A stretch of DNA of 64,000 nucleotides from Neoroseomonas marina (GTDB taxonomy: Bacteria > Pseudomonadota > Alphaproteobacteria > Acetobacterales > Acetobacteraceae). Below are positions 32,583 to 41,832 of the stretch, piece after piece. How positions within the stretch are numbered: the stretch's first letter is position 1; each line of letters opens with the position of its first letter. The notes beneath the pieces were generated by a model that saw nothing but the letters and a program-made list of their open reading frames with translations, had not been told where the DNA came from and did not search any database. The position numbers and the translations under genes were made by a program. The stretch covers positions 1 through 64,000 of the forward strand of contig NZ_JABBKX010000007.1 of the NCBI RefSeq assembly GCF_012927745.1, written 5' to 3'.

Positions 32583-33605
32583 ATGCGTGCCCTTCGCCTG
32601 CATGCCGACCGCGACCTGCGCCTCGAGGAGGTGCCGCCCCCGCCGCCGCCCGGCCCGGGCGAGGTGACGCTGCGCATCCACGCCGTCGCGCTCAACCACA
32701 TCGACGTCTGGGGCTTCCGCGGCATGGCCTTCGCGAAGCGCGAACTGCCGCTGATCGTGGGCGCCGAGGCGGTGGGCGAGGTCGTCGCCATCGGCCCCGG
32801 CGTCACGGACTGGAAGGTCGGCGACCGCGCCGCGCCCTATGGCGCGCTGACCTGCGGCACGTGCCGCCGCTGCATGAAGGGCGAGGACAACCTCTGCGAG
32901 AACGTGCGCGGCGTGAAGGGCTTCCACGTCGACGGCTTCGCCTGCGAACTGGTGAACCAGGAGGCGCGGCTGCTGGTGCGCGTGCCCGCGGGGATCTCGT
33001 GGGAGGATGCCTCCTGCGGGACGATCACCTTCTCGACCGTCGAGCACATGCTGTTCGACAACGCCAGGCTGGAACCGGGCGAGACGATCCTGGTGCATGC
33101 GGCCGGGTCGGGCATCGGCACGGTGGCGGTGAAGATCGCCAAGGACATGGGCTGCACCGTCATCGCGACCGCCGGCGACGACGAGAAATGCGCCAAGGCG
33201 AAGGCGCTCGGCGCCGACCACGTGGTGAACTACTCGACGCAGAACTTCCCGACGGTCGCGCGCCGCGCCACGGGCAAGGTCGGCGTGGACGTGGTGTTCG
33301 AGCATGTCGGCGCTGCGACCTGGGCGGGTTCGCTGCTGTCGCTGCGCATGGGCGGACGGCTGGTCACCTGCGGGTCCACCTCCGGCGTGTCGGCCGAGAC
33401 GAACCTGATGATGCTGTTCCAGCGCCAGCTGCGGATCTTCGGGTCCTTCGGCGCCTCGATGCGCAATATCGCCGACGGCTACGCGAAGATGGCGCGCGGC
33501 ATCCTGCCGGTGCTCGACACGGTGCTGCCGATCGAACGCTTCACGGAAGGGCTCGACCGGCTGGAAAGCCGCCGCGTCTTCGGGAAGATCGTTGTTACGC
33601 TTTAA
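32583..33605 (+). CDS. Zinc-type alcohol dehydrogenase-like protein Adh2XL
   Basis: A 340-residue MDR-superfamily oxidoreductase. The catalytic domain carries GAEAVGEVVAIGPGVTDWKVGDR and a structural-zinc set Cys91, Cys94, Cys97 and Cys105 (TCGTCRRCMKGEDNLC). The Rossmann domain has ILVHAAGSGIGTVAVKIAK (108 onward, NADP type) and the C-terminal FTEGLDRLESRRVFGKIVV. In the rhizobial VLCFA cluster the gene in this place (adh2XL) is thought to supply a reduction step in chain elongation. The position between fabF1XL and lpxXL supports the same role here. AGGAG precedes the ATG at 32583. Confidence 0.88.
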   Translation: MRALRLHADRDLRLEEVPPPPPPGPGEVTLRIHAVALNHIDVWGFRGMAFAKRELPLIVGAEAVGEVVAIGPGVTDWKVGDRAAPYGALTCGTCRRCMKGEDNLCENVRGVKGFHVDGFACELVNQEARLLVRVPAGISWEDASCGTITFSTVEHMLFDNARLEPGETILVHAAGSGIGTVAVKIAKDMGCTVIATAGDDEKCAKAKALGADHVVNYSTQNFPTVARRATGKVGVDVVFEHVGAATWAGSLLSLRMGGRLVTCGSTSGVSAETNLMMLFQRQLRIFGSFGASMRNIADGYAKMARGILPVLDTVLPIERFTEGLDRLESRRVFGKIVVTL

Positions 33606-34500
33606 GTACCGCCTCTGGCTCTTCGCGGACCGGCTGTTCGGGCTTCTGATCCGGGCGGTCTTCGCGCTGCTGCGCCTGCTCGGGCCCGATCGCGGGCCGC
33701 GCATCGGGGCGTTCCTCGCGCGGCACCTCGGCCCGTTGACCGGCGCGAACCGCATCGCCCGGGAGAACATCGCCGCCGCCTTCCCCGAGAAGACCGAGGC
33801 CGAGCGCGCGGCGATCCTGGCGGAAGCGTGGGACAATCTCGGCCGTGTCGCCTGCGAATACGTCCATATGGACCGGATCTGGGATTTCGACCTGGACCAC
33901 CCGATGGACGGGCGCATCACCGCGACGCCCGAGACGATCGCGCTCTACAACCGGCTGCGCGACGACGGGAAGCCGGCGATCGTCTTCTCGGCGCATCTGG
34001 CGAACTGGGAACTGCCGGCGATCGCCGCGGCGAAGCACGGCATCGACAGCGCGGTGCTGTACCGCACGCCGAACAGCCCGGCGGTGGCGAAGGAAATCCT
34101 GCGCCTGCGCCGCGACAGCATGGGCACGCTGGTCGCGGCCGGCATGTCCGCGCCGTTCAAGCTCGCCAAGGCGCTCGAGCGCGGGCAGCACATAGGGATG
34201 CTGGTGGACCAGCGCTTCGGTCGCGGCCCGAAGGTGACCTTCTTCGGGCGCACGGCGGCGGCCAACCCGCTGCTGGCGCAGCTGGCGCGCCGCTTCGACT
34301 GCCCGGTGCATGGCGCGCGCGCCATCCGCCTGCCTGACGGCCGCTTCCGGCTCGACCTGACCGAGGAGATCCCGATGCCGCGGGATGCCGAAGGCCAGAT
34401 CGATGTCGACGCCGCGACCCAGGCGATGAACGCGGTGATCGAGGGCTGGGTGCGCGAATACCCCGGCCAATGGCTCTGGATGCATCGCCGCTGGCGGTAG
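33592..34500 (+). CDS. lpxXL: Lipid A VLCFA acyltransferase LpxXL
   Basis: A 302-residue inner-membrane acyltransferase of the LpxL/HtrB family that transfers the very-long-chain acyl group from AcpXL to lipid A precursor. A single N-terminal membrane helix (about 5-30) precedes the catalytic H-x4-E motif HLANWE (His135, Glu140). The second family block is GMLVDQRFGRGPKVTFFGRTAAANPLLAQLARRF, and the end WLWMHRRWR is typical. The TTG start at 33592 lies 14 bases inside adh2XL. Its chain length choice is inferred from the cluster, not the sequence. Confidence 0.9.
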   Translation: MLRFKYRLWLFADRLFGLLIRAVFALLRLLGPDRGPRIGAFLARHLGPLTGANRIARENIAAAFPEKTEAERAAILAEAWDNLGRVACEYVHMDRIWDFDLDHPMDGRITATPETIALYNRLRDDGKPAIVFSAHLANWELPAIAAAKHGIDSAVLYRTPNSPAVAKEILRLRRDSMGTLVAAGMSAPFKLAKALERGQHIGMLVDQRFGRGPKVTFFGRTAAANPLLAQLARRFDCPVHGARAIRLPDGRFRLDLTEEIPMPRDAEGQIDVDAATQAMNAVIEGWVREYPGQWLWMHRRWR

Positions 34501-34533
34501 AGGATCGACCCTTCGCTGACAGGAGGGCCGTTC

Positions 34534-35430
34534 ATGACTCACATCATGGTCACCGCCGGGGTGCTGGACGTTGCGGTGGAACTGCACGGGCCCGCCGATG
34601 GTCCGGCCGCGATCCTGCTGCATGGCTTCCCCGACGACGTCCGGACGTGGGACGGCGTCGCCCCGGCGCTGGCGGCGCAAGGGCTGCGCGTCGTCGTGCC
34701 CTATCTGCGCGGCTATGGCCCGACGCGCTACCGCGACCCGTCCACGCCGCGATCGGGGCAGCAGGCCGCGCTCGGGGCGGATCTGCTGGCGCTGATGGAT
34801 GCGCTGGGGATCGGGCAGGCGGCGCTCGCGGGCTATGATTGGGGCGGGCGGGCGGCCTGCATCGTCGCGGCGCTGTGGCCGGAGCGGGTGCGCGGCCTGG
34901 TCTCGGCCACCGGCTACAACATCCAGGACATCGCAGGATCGGCGCGGCCGGCGTCCCCCGAGGCCGAAGCGCGCTACTGGTACCAGTGGTACCTGCACAC
35001 CGAACGCGGCGTGGCTGCGCTGGAACAGGACCGCGCGGCCTTCTGCCGGCTGCTGTGGCGGATGTGGTCGCCGACCTACCCGCTGACCGATGCCGAATAC
35101 GCCCGCACCGCCGCCAGCTTCGACAATCCCGACTTCGTCGCGACGGTCGTGCAGTCGTACCGGCATCGGCACCGCGCGGCCGCCGGCGATCCCGCCGTCC
35201 AGCACATCGAGGACCGCCTCGCGGCGCTGCCGCCCATCACCGTGCCGAGTGTGGTGCTGCACGGAGCCGAGGACGGGGTGGACCCGCCAGCCAACAGCGA
35301 GGGGAGCGCCCGCCGTTTCACCGGCCCCTTCCGGCGCGAGGTGGTACCAGGCGTGGGTCATTTCATGCCGCGCGAGGCCCCACAACCCTGGATTGCATCG
35401 ATCGCAGAACTGACCTTAACCCCTCCATGA
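34534..35430 (+). CDS. Epoxide-hydrolase/dehalogenase-like alpha/beta hydrolase
   Basis: A 298-residue alpha/beta-hydrolase whose nucleophile is Asp: Asp102 in AGYDWGGRAACIVAA, as in epoxide hydrolases and haloalkane or haloacetate dehalogenases. The oxyanion segment is LLHGFPDDVRTWD (28-40). A cap domain (about 130-220) includes WYQWYLHTERG. The acid is in VLHGAEDGVDPP and the His in VPGVGHFMPREAP. Epoxide hydrolysis seems likelier than dehalogenation because paired cap-domain Tyr-rich segments are present, but substrates are unknown. It starts 33 bases after lpxXL, so it could be cotranscribed, but nothing ties it to lipid A. Confidence 0.85.
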   Translation: MTHIMVTAGVLDVAVELHGPADGPAAILLHGFPDDVRTWDGVAPALAAQGLRVVVPYLRGYGPTRYRDPSTPRSGQQAALGADLLALMDALGIGQAALAGYDWGGRAACIVAALWPERVRGLVSATGYNIQDIAGSARPASPEAEARYWYQWYLHTERGVAALEQDRAAFCRLLWRMWSPTYPLTDAEYARTAASFDNPDFVATVVQSYRHRHRAAAGDPAVQHIEDRLAALPPITVPSVVLHGAEDGVDPPANSEGSARRFTGPFRREVVPGVGHFMPREAPQPWIASIAELTLTPP

Positions 35431-35512
35431 CAGAAACGTCTCGTTAATCGGGATTTTTCGCAAATTACGCTCAATCTGCCATTCTTGATGCGAACATTTG
35501 GTGAAAATCCGC

Positions 35513-35540
35513 TTGAATGTGCACGCACAGGTGGTATGTT
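35513..35540 (+). promoter_or_regulatory. Candidate sigma70-type promoter of ctrA
   Basis: The 137-bp gap before ctrA is far richer in A+T than its surroundings. TTGAAT (35513-35518) and TATGTT (35535-35540) with a 16-bp spacer would place the transcript start about 20 bases before the ATG. Upstream, TTAATCGGGATTTTT near 35446 recalls half a CtrA box (TTAA-n7-TTAA) but is incomplete. GAGAGGG is the ribosome binding site. Confidence 0.4.
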
Positions 35541-35567
35541 TCGCCCATAGAGTGAGAGGGCACCAAA

Positions 35568-36314
35568 ATGCGCGTCTTATTAGTTGAGGATGATCTCACA
35601 ACTGCGCGTGGCATCTCGCTGATGCTGAAGCAGTCTTCGATGATCGTGGACACGGCGGACACCGGCGAAGAGGCCGTGGAACTCGCCCGCCTCTACGACT
35701 ACGACATCGTCATCCTCGACCTGATGCTGCCCGACATCGACGGATCCGAGGTGGTGCGCCGCCTGCGCGCCGCGCGCATCGAGACGCCGGTGCTGATCCT
35801 GTCGGGCGTGTCCCGCCCGCAGACCAAGGTGAAGGTCTTCGGCATGGGCGCCGACGACTTCATCACCAAGCCCTTCGACCAGCAGGAACTGGTCGCCCGC
35901 ATCCAGGCCATCGTCCGCCGCGCCAAGGGCTTCAGCCAGCCGACGCTGTCGGTCGGGCCGCTGAACCTCAACCTTGGATCGCGGGAGGTGACGGTCGCCG
36001 GCCGCACCGTCCACCTGACCGGCAAGGAATACGCGATCCTCGAACTGCTGGCGCTCCGCAAGGGCGTGGTGATGACGAAGGAGGCGTTCCTCAACCACCT
36101 CTACGGCGGCATCGACGAACCCGAGGTGAAGATCATCGACGTCTTCATCTGCAAGCTGCGCAAGAAGCTGGCCCAGGCGGGCGCGACGGACCTGATCGGC
36201 ACGGTGTGGGGCCGGGGCTATGTGTTGCGGGATCCGGCGTCCGGCCGCGGGTCCGCCTGGCAGCCGGCCGGTGCCGGCGCCCCGGCGCCCGCCGCCGACA
36301 TGCGCGCCGCCTGA
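35568..36314 (+). CDS. ctrA: Cell-cycle response regulator CtrA
   Basis: A 248-residue OmpR-type response regulator. The receiver domain (1-120) has phospho-acceptor Asp51 in [15 protein letters not shown], with acidic DD at 8-9 and Lys in FITKPFD. The winged-helix domain (about 125-230) has the CtrA-specific [52 protein letters not shown]. It is near-identical in pattern to Caulobacter CtrA over the whole length, with a lineage-specific Ala/Pro tail. In non-Caulobacter alphaproteobacteria it controls motility, chemotaxis and gene transfer. The che operon lies opposite, and a chpT-like gene, which would phosphorylate it, is 5.5 kb away. Confidence 0.95.
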   Translation: MRVLLVEDDLTTARGISLMLKQSSMIVDTADTGEEAVELARLYDYDIVILDLMLPDIDGSEVVRRLRAARIETPVLILSGVSRPQTKVKVFGMGADDFITKPFDQQELVARIQAIVRRAKGFSQPTLSVGPLNLNLGSREVTVAGRTVHLTGKEYAILELLALRKGVVMTKEAFLNHLYGGIDEPEVKIIDVFICKLRKKLAQAGATDLIGTVWGRGYVLRDPASGRGSAWQPAGAGAPAPAADMRAA

Positions 36315-36327
36315 CGCGATCCGGCCA

Positions 36328-36349
36328 GGGGCGGCGGCCGCGCCGCCCC
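36328..36349. terminator. Bidirectional hairpin between ctrA and cheR
   Basis: GGGGCGGCG and CGCCGCCCC form a perfect 9-bp stem around a GCCG loop, in the 67-bp gap between two convergent genes. There is no T-run. It is suited to stop transcription from both sides. Confidence 0.55.
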
Positions 36350-36381
36350 GGCGCGCGCGATTCACGGGAAACATGCGGTGC

Positions 36382-37209
36382 TCAGTCGGCCTTGGCGGCC
36401 GAGCGCGCCGGTTCGTAGGCGCCGCGTTCCCCGGCCGCGGGCATCAGGCGGTCGGTCAGGCCGAGCACCGTCTCCGCCCCGCCGAGGTAGACCACCCCAT
36501 CCGCCGCCACCATGCCGGCGAGCATGCCCAGCACGCGCGACTTGGTCGGCGCGTCGAAGTAGATCAGCACGTTGCGGCAGAAGATGACGTCGAAGCGGCC
36601 GAGGCCGCGCGCGTCGTCCAGCAGGTTGAACGCCTGCCAGCGCACCATGGCGCGCAGCTCGGCGCTGACGCGCCAGCGCGAGCCCTCCTGGCGGAAGTGC
36701 TTCACCAGCATCTGCACCGGCAGGCCGCGCTGCACCTCGAACTGGCTGAAGAGGCCGTCCTGCGCGCGGTCGAGCATCTCCCGCGACAGGTCGGTGCCGA
36801 GGATCTCGACCCGCCGCCCGCCCAGCGCCGCGCCGAGCTCGGCCGCGACCATGGCGACGGAATAGGCCTCCTGCCCCGAGGAACAGGCCGCCGACCAGAT
36901 GCGCAGCGGCTGCCCCGGCGGCCGGGCGGCGGCGAGGCGCGGCAGCAGGCGCTTCAGATGCTCGAAGGGCTTGCCGTCGCGGAAGAAGGAGCTCTCGTTG
37001 GTGGTCAGCGCCTCGACCAGCTCGGCGGTCAGGGCTTCGGCGCGCGGGGCGCGCAGGCGCAGCGCCAGCGCATCGAGGCCGGGAAGCCCCTCCCGGCGCA
37101 GCAGCGGACCGAGCCGCGTCTCGAGCATGTAGCCCTTGTCCGCTGTCAGCACGATGCCGGACCGCGCCTTCACCAGCCCGGCGAGGAAAGCGAAGCTGTC
37201 GGGCGTCAT
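36382..37209 (-). CDS. cheR: Chemotaxis protein methyltransferase CheR
   Basis: A 275-residue SAM-dependent methyltransferase that methylates glutamates of chemoreceptors. The N-terminal helical domain (1-75) ends with ALTTNESSFFRDGKPFEHL. The SAM-binding part has IWSAACSSGQEAYSVAMVAAEL, EILGTDLSREMLDRAQDGLFSQFEVQRGLP and FDVIFCRNVLIYFDAPTK, all class hallmarks. No C-terminal TPR or pentapeptide-binding extension is present. It overlaps cheB by 4 bases as the last gene of the che operon. Confidence 0.95.
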   Translation of the reverse strand: MTPDSFAFLAGLVKARSGIVLTADKGYMLETRLGPLLRREGLPGLDALALRLRAPRAEALTAELVEALTTNESSFFRDGKPFEHLKRLLPRLAAARPPGQPLRIWSAACSSGQEAYSVAMVAAELGAALGGRRVEILGTDLSREMLDRAQDGLFSQFEVQRGLPVQMLVKHFRQEGSRWRVSAELRAMVRWQAFNLLDDARGLGRFDVIFCRNVLIYFDAPTKSRVLGMLAGMVAADGVVYLGGAETVLGLTDRLMPAAGERGAYEPARSAAKAD

Positions 37210-38278
37210 GCGACGGCCCTGTCGGCCGTGAGCGCGGCGATGCGCTCGGCCAGCGCCTCGGGCGGGGCAAGCAGCGCCGCGAGCCCCGCCCGCGCGACCG
37301 CGCCGGGCATCCCCCAGACGACCGAACTCGCCTCGTCCTGCGCCAGCACCGTGCCGCCGGCGGCAGCGACCGCGCGGCAGCCCTCGAGCCCGTCATGGCC
37401 CATGCCGGTGAGAATGACGGCAAGCACCTTGCCCCCCGCCGCGCGCGCCGCGCTGCGCAGCATCGGATCGACGGCGGGGCGGCAGAAATTCTCGGGCGCG
37501 TCGCTGGTCAGCCGCGCGGCGAAGCCGCCGGTCGTCGCATCAACCAGCAAATGGCGGTCGCCGGGGGCGAGGTGGATGCGGCCGGCGGACAGGGTCTCGC
37601 CCTCCAGCGCCTCCGCGCAGCGCAGCGCGCCGAGCCGGTCGAGATGCTCCGCCAGCATGGTCGTGAAGCCCGCAGGCATGTGCTGCACGACCACCACCGG
37701 CACCGGCAGGCGCGGCAGCCGCTGCACCAGCGCCGCCAGGGCCTGCGGCCCGCCGGTCGAACACCCGATCGCGACCAGCGACGGCCGCCCCTTCGCTGCC
37801 ACCGGCGCAGCGCGCGGCAGGGCCGGACGCGGCGGCGGGGCGCCGGCCTGGCGCTTCATCCGCGCCCAGCCGCGCACCTTGGCGATCAGTTCCGCGCGGA
37901 AGGCCGGATCCGCCGCACCGCCCGCCGCTCCCTGGGGCTTCGGCACGTAGTCCGCGGCACCAGCGGCCAGCGCGGCGATCGCCGCCTTCGCCCCGCGCTG
38001 CGTCAGCGCGCTCGCGACGATCACCGCGGCCTGCGGCGCCGCCTTCAGGATCAGCGGCAGCGCCGTCATGCCGTCCATCACCGGCATCTCGAGGTCGAGC
38101 AGCACCACGTCCGGCTTCACCGCCGCGACCGCCGCCACCGCCGCGCGCCCATCCGCCGCGCGATGCACCACGCGGATGCCCGCTTCGGATTCCAGCAGCC
38201 GCGCGAGGATGCTGCGCGCCGTCGCGCTGTCGTCGCACAGCATCACCCGCACCTCCTCCGCCGCAGATGGCGAAGGGA

Positions 38279-38282
<4 letters not shown>
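37206..38282 (-). CDS. cheB: Chemotaxis response regulator protein-glutamate methylesterase CheB
   Basis: A 358-residue two-domain methylesterase. The receiver domain (11-125) has acceptor Asp63 in VVLLDLEMPVMDG. After a Pro/Ala-rich linker, the esterase domain shows the triad Ser175 (IGCSTGGPQA), His201 (VVQHMPAGFT) and Asp297 (LTGMGHDGLEG). It removes receptor methyl groups and can deamidate Gln. It overlaps cheY upstream and cheR downstream by 4 bases each. Confidence 0.95.
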
Positions 38283-38662
<380 letters not shown>

Positions 38663-38673
38663 CGCCGTCCCCT

Positions 38674-39159
38674 TCAGCCGATCGCCAGGACGCGCTCGAC
38701 TTCGAGCGCGATGAGCAGGCGGTCCTCCTGCCGGTGCACCCCGCGCGAGACCTCCCGCCACAGCGGGTCGAGCGTCGGCGGGTTGGGTTCGAAGCGGGCG
38801 GCGGGCAGCGGGATCACCTCCCCCACCTCATCCACCAGCAGGGAGTAGAGCTCGCCGCCCTGATCGACGACGACGCTCATCGCCACCGCCCCGGGCGGGC
38901 GCGCCGGCAGGCCGAGGCGCAGCCGCAGGTCGACCGCGGTGACGATCCGCCCGCGCAGGTTCAGCGACCCGGCGACCTCCGGCGGCGCCAGCGGAATGCG
39001 CGTGATCGCCTGCGGCCCCAGCACGTCGCGCACCAGCAGCACCGGCACGGCGCAGCCCTGGCCGGCGACGGTCAGGGTCAGGAAGACCTGCTCGCCGGCC
39101 TCGGCGCGGCCGCCCATCGCCGGGGTTGCCCCGGCCGGCGGCATGCCCATTCCATCCAT
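38674..39159 (-). CDS. cheW: Chemotaxis coupling protein CheW
   Basis: A 161-residue CheW-domain adaptor linking receptors with CheA. After a short Gly/Met-rich N-terminus, it shows QVFLTLTVAGQGCAVPVLLVRDVLGPQAITRIPLAPPEVAGSLNLRGRIVTAVDLRLRLGL, then VVVDQGGELYSLLVDEVGEVIPL, the classic two-subdomain pattern. A 13-base gap to cheA and an 11-base gap to cheY fit one operon. Confidence 0.94.
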   Translation of the reverse strand: MDGMGMPPAGATPAMGGRAEAGEQVFLTLTVAGQGCAVPVLLVRDVLGPQAITRIPLAPPEVAGSLNLRGRIVTAVDLRLRLGLPARPPGAVAMSVVVDQGGELYSLLVDEVGEVIPLPAARFEPNPPTLDPLWREVSRGVHRQEDRLLIALEVERVLAIG

Positions 39160-39172
39160 CGCCGTCCTCCCC

Positions 39173-41668
39173 TCAGGCCGCGACCGGCGCGGCGAGGCAG
39201 TCGCGCAGCGATTGCAGCAGCGCGTCGCGGTCGTACTTGCCGACATAATCGGTGAAGCCGGCATCCCGCCCGCGCGCGATGTCGGCCGGATCGGTGCGGG
39301 AGGAGAGCGCGATCAGCGGCACCGCCGACCAGGGCCCGCCGGCGCGCAGCGCCTCGGCGAAGGCGATGCCGTCCATCTCCGGCATCTCGATGTCCGAGAT
39401 CACCGCGTCGAAGGGCACGCCTTCCTCGCGCAGCCGGAGCGCGATGGCGGGGTTCTCCACCGCGGCGACGTCGTAGCCCGCGGCGGCGAGGCCCGGCACG
39501 ACCAGGTGGCGGAAGAAGGCGCTGTCCTCGACCAGCAGCACGCGCGGGCGCGCGGCCCCCGTCGCGGCGGGGCGCGGTGTGCGGAACCAGTCCTCCCCGG
39601 CCTGGGCGAGCCAATGCGCGGTGTCGATCACCTCCGTCACCCGGCCCGCCACCACGGCGCTGCCGATGAAACCCGGCCGGCCGGAGCCGGGCTGGATCAC
39701 GAGCCGTTCGTCGATGACATCGAGAATCTCCTCGACCATCAGGCCCATGGCGCGGTCGTTCTCGGTGAAGACCAGCACTGCCTGGCGCGCCGCGGCGTCC
39801 GGGCGCGTCCAGCCGGGCGCGACCGAGACCAGCGGCATCAGCCCGCCGCGGTACTGCACCACCGGCGTCGTGCCCGACATCTCGATGCGCTCGGCGGGAA
39901 TGTCCTCGAGCCGCGCGACGAGGCCGAGGGGCACCGCCTTCGGCGCCCCCTCCCCCGCGCGGAACAGCAGCAGGGAGGTGCTGCGGTCCGAGCGCAACCC
40001 CGCCGCCGGCGTCGCGCGCCGGTCCTCGGCACCCCCGGCATCGAGCCCGACCCCCGCCGCGCGCCCGATCCCGTTGGGGTCGAGGATCATGATGACGCTG
40101 CCGTCGCCGAGGATGGTGTTGCCGCTGAACATCGTCACGTGCCGCAGGATCGGCGCGACCGGCTTCACCACGATCTCCTCGGTGTCGAAGACGCGGTCGA
40201 GGATGATGCCGAAGGCCTGCCCACCCACCTGCATCACCGCGACGAAGCCTTCGGTCGCCGCATCGCCCGGGGGCACGAGGCGCAGCAGCCCGGCGAGCGA
40301 GACCAGCGGCAGCAGCCGGTCGCGCAGGCGCAGCACCGGCGTGTCCTTGATGCGCTCGATGCGCGGCGCGCCGTCCTGGCCGCCACCGACCCGGACCAGT
40401 TCCACCACGCCGATCTGCGGCAGGGCGAAGCGTTCGCCCCCGGCCTCGACGATCAGGGCCGAGACGATGGCGAGGGTCAGCGGGATCTTGATGGTGAAGG
40501 TCGCCCCGCGCCCTTCCTTCGAGGCGAGCTCGACCGTGCCGCCGATCTTCTCGATGTTGGTCTTGACCACGTCCATGCCGACGCCGCGCCCCGAGACCGA
40601 GGTCACCTGCTGCGCCGTCGAGAAGCCCGGGGCGAAGATGAAGCGCAGGATCTCGCGTTCGCTCATCTGCGCGAGCTCCGCCTCGGTCGCGAGGCCGTTG
40701 GCCAGCGCCTTGGCGCGGATCCGATCGACCGGCAGGCCGCGCCCGTCGTCGCCGATCTCGATGATGATGTGCCCGCCCTCGTGATAGGCGTTGAGCGTGA
40801 TCCGCCCGGTCTCGGGCTTGCCGGCGGCGCGGCGCTCGGCCGGGGTCTCGAGGCCGTGGTCGCCGGAATTGCGCACCATATGCGTCAGCGGGTCGCGGAT
40901 CAGTTCCAGCACCTGCCGATCCAGTTCCGTCTGCGCGCCCCGCATGTCGAGGTCGATCTTCTTGCCGAGTTCATGCCCGAGGTCGCGCACCAGCCGCGGC
41001 AGCTTCGCCCAGGCATTGCCGATCGGCTGCATGCGCGTCTTCATCACCCCTTCCTGGAGGTCGGAGGTGATGTGCGACAGTCGCTGCAGCGGCACCGCGA
41101 AGGCATCGGACTGATGCACGCGCGCGAGCTGCAGCAGCTGGTTGCGCGTCAGCACGAGCTCGCTGACGAGGGTCATCAGGTCCTCGAGCACCTCGACCGA
41201 GACGCGGATGGTCTGCGCGGCGAGGGCGCCGCCCTGCTCCGGGGCGGGATCGGCCGCGGCCTCGGCGGGCAGGGCTGCGGCGGCCTCGACCTGCCCCTCG
41301 GCCGCGGCGTTCAGCGCGGCGATGAGCGGCGCGTCCTCCCCCGCCGGCTCCGCGCCGGTGGCCTCGAGGCCGGCCACGATCTCCTTCACCCGGTCGAGCG
41401 CGGAGAGGATCAGCGTGATCCCCCCGGCCGTGACCGGCAGCGTCCCGTCCCGGTAGCGCCCGAGCACGTTCTCCGCCGCATGGGCCACGGCCTCGAGGCG
41501 CGACAGGCCGAGGAAGCCGCAGGTCCCCTTGATGGTGTGGACCAGGCGGAACACCTCGGACAGCGTGGGCTGGTCGTCGGGCGTGCGTTCCAGCCGCACC
41601 AGCGCGGAATCGAGCGCCGTCAGCCCCTCATGCGTTTCCGTCAGGAAGTCGGCCAGCAGGTCGTCCAT
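39173..41668 (-). CDS. cheA: Hybrid chemotaxis histidine kinase CheA with C-terminal receiver
   Basis: An 831-residue kinase. Order: HPt domain (1-105) with phospho-His44 in RLVHTIKGTCGF; Ala/Pro linker; dimerisation P3 (about 150-215, with LVSELVLTRNQLL); ATPase P4 (about 215-395) with N-box HMVRNSGDHGLE, G1 IGDDGRGLPVDRIRAKA, F-box FAPGFSTA and G2 GRGVGMDVV; CheW-like P5 (about 395-540); a second CheW-like segment (about 565-690); and a receiver domain (about 700-825) with Asp in FDAVISDIEMPEMDG. No CheY/CheB-docking P2 is evident. Fusion to a receiver is unusual for main-pathway CheA and typical of atypical che systems (Acf/Tfp type or alphaproteobacterial variants). It may be a phosphate sink. 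Confidence 0.94.
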   Translation of the reverse strand: MDDLLADFLTETHEGLTALDSALVRLERTPDDQPTLSEVFRLVHTIKGTCGFLGLSRLEAVAHAAENVLGRYRDGTLPVTAGGITLILSALDRVKEIVAGLEATGAEPAGEDAPLIAALNAAAEGQVEAAAALPAEAAADPAPEQGGALAAQTIRVSVEVLEDLMTLVSELVLTRNQLLQLARVHQSDAFAVPLQRLSHITSDLQEGVMKTRMQPIGNAWAKLPRLVRDLGHELGKKIDLDMRGAQTELDRQVLELIRDPLTHMVRNSGDHGLETPAERRAAGKPETGRITLNAYHEGGHIIIEIGDDGRGLPVDRIRAKALANGLATEAELAQMSEREILRFIFAPGFSTAQQVTSVSGRGVGMDVVKTNIEKIGGTVELASKEGRGATFTIKIPLTLAIVSALIVEAGGERFALPQIGVVELVRVGGGQDGAPRIERIKDTPVLRLRDRLLPLVSLAGLLRLVPPGDAATEGFVAVMQVGGQAFGIILDRVFDTEEIVVKPVAPILRHVTMFSGNTILGDGSVIMILDPNGIGRAAGVGLDAGGAEDRRATPAAGLRSDRSTSLLLFRAGEGAPKAVPLGLVARLEDIPAERIEMSGTTPVVQYRGGLMPLVSVAPGWTRPDAAARQAVLVFTENDRAMGLMVEEILDVIDERLVIQPGSGRPGFIGSAVVAGRVTEVIDTAHWLAQAGEDWFRTPRPAATGAARPRVLLVEDSAFFRHLVVPGLAAAGYDVAAVENPAIALRLREEGVPFDAVISDIEMPEMDGIAFAEALRAGGPWSAVPLIALSSRTDPADIARGRDAGFTDYVGKYDRDALLQSLRDCLAAPVAA

Positions 41669-41832
41669 CGCATCCCATGCCCCGTGCGGACAGGCAGGAT
41701 CGCGGGGCGGGGCCGAAGATTCCGTAAAGCGGGCCGGTCAGGATCGGCTCCGGAAGGCGCCCCGCGGCGCATCCCCCCGCCACCCGCTCGACGGCTGCGG
41801 AGGGGAGCTGGCGCGGAACCGCCTGCGGGCAC

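Noticed and set aside
35431-35567. CtrA autoregulatory box before ctrA
   Set aside because: Only TTAA with a degenerate second half is visible; a full TTAA-N7-TTAA site was not found.
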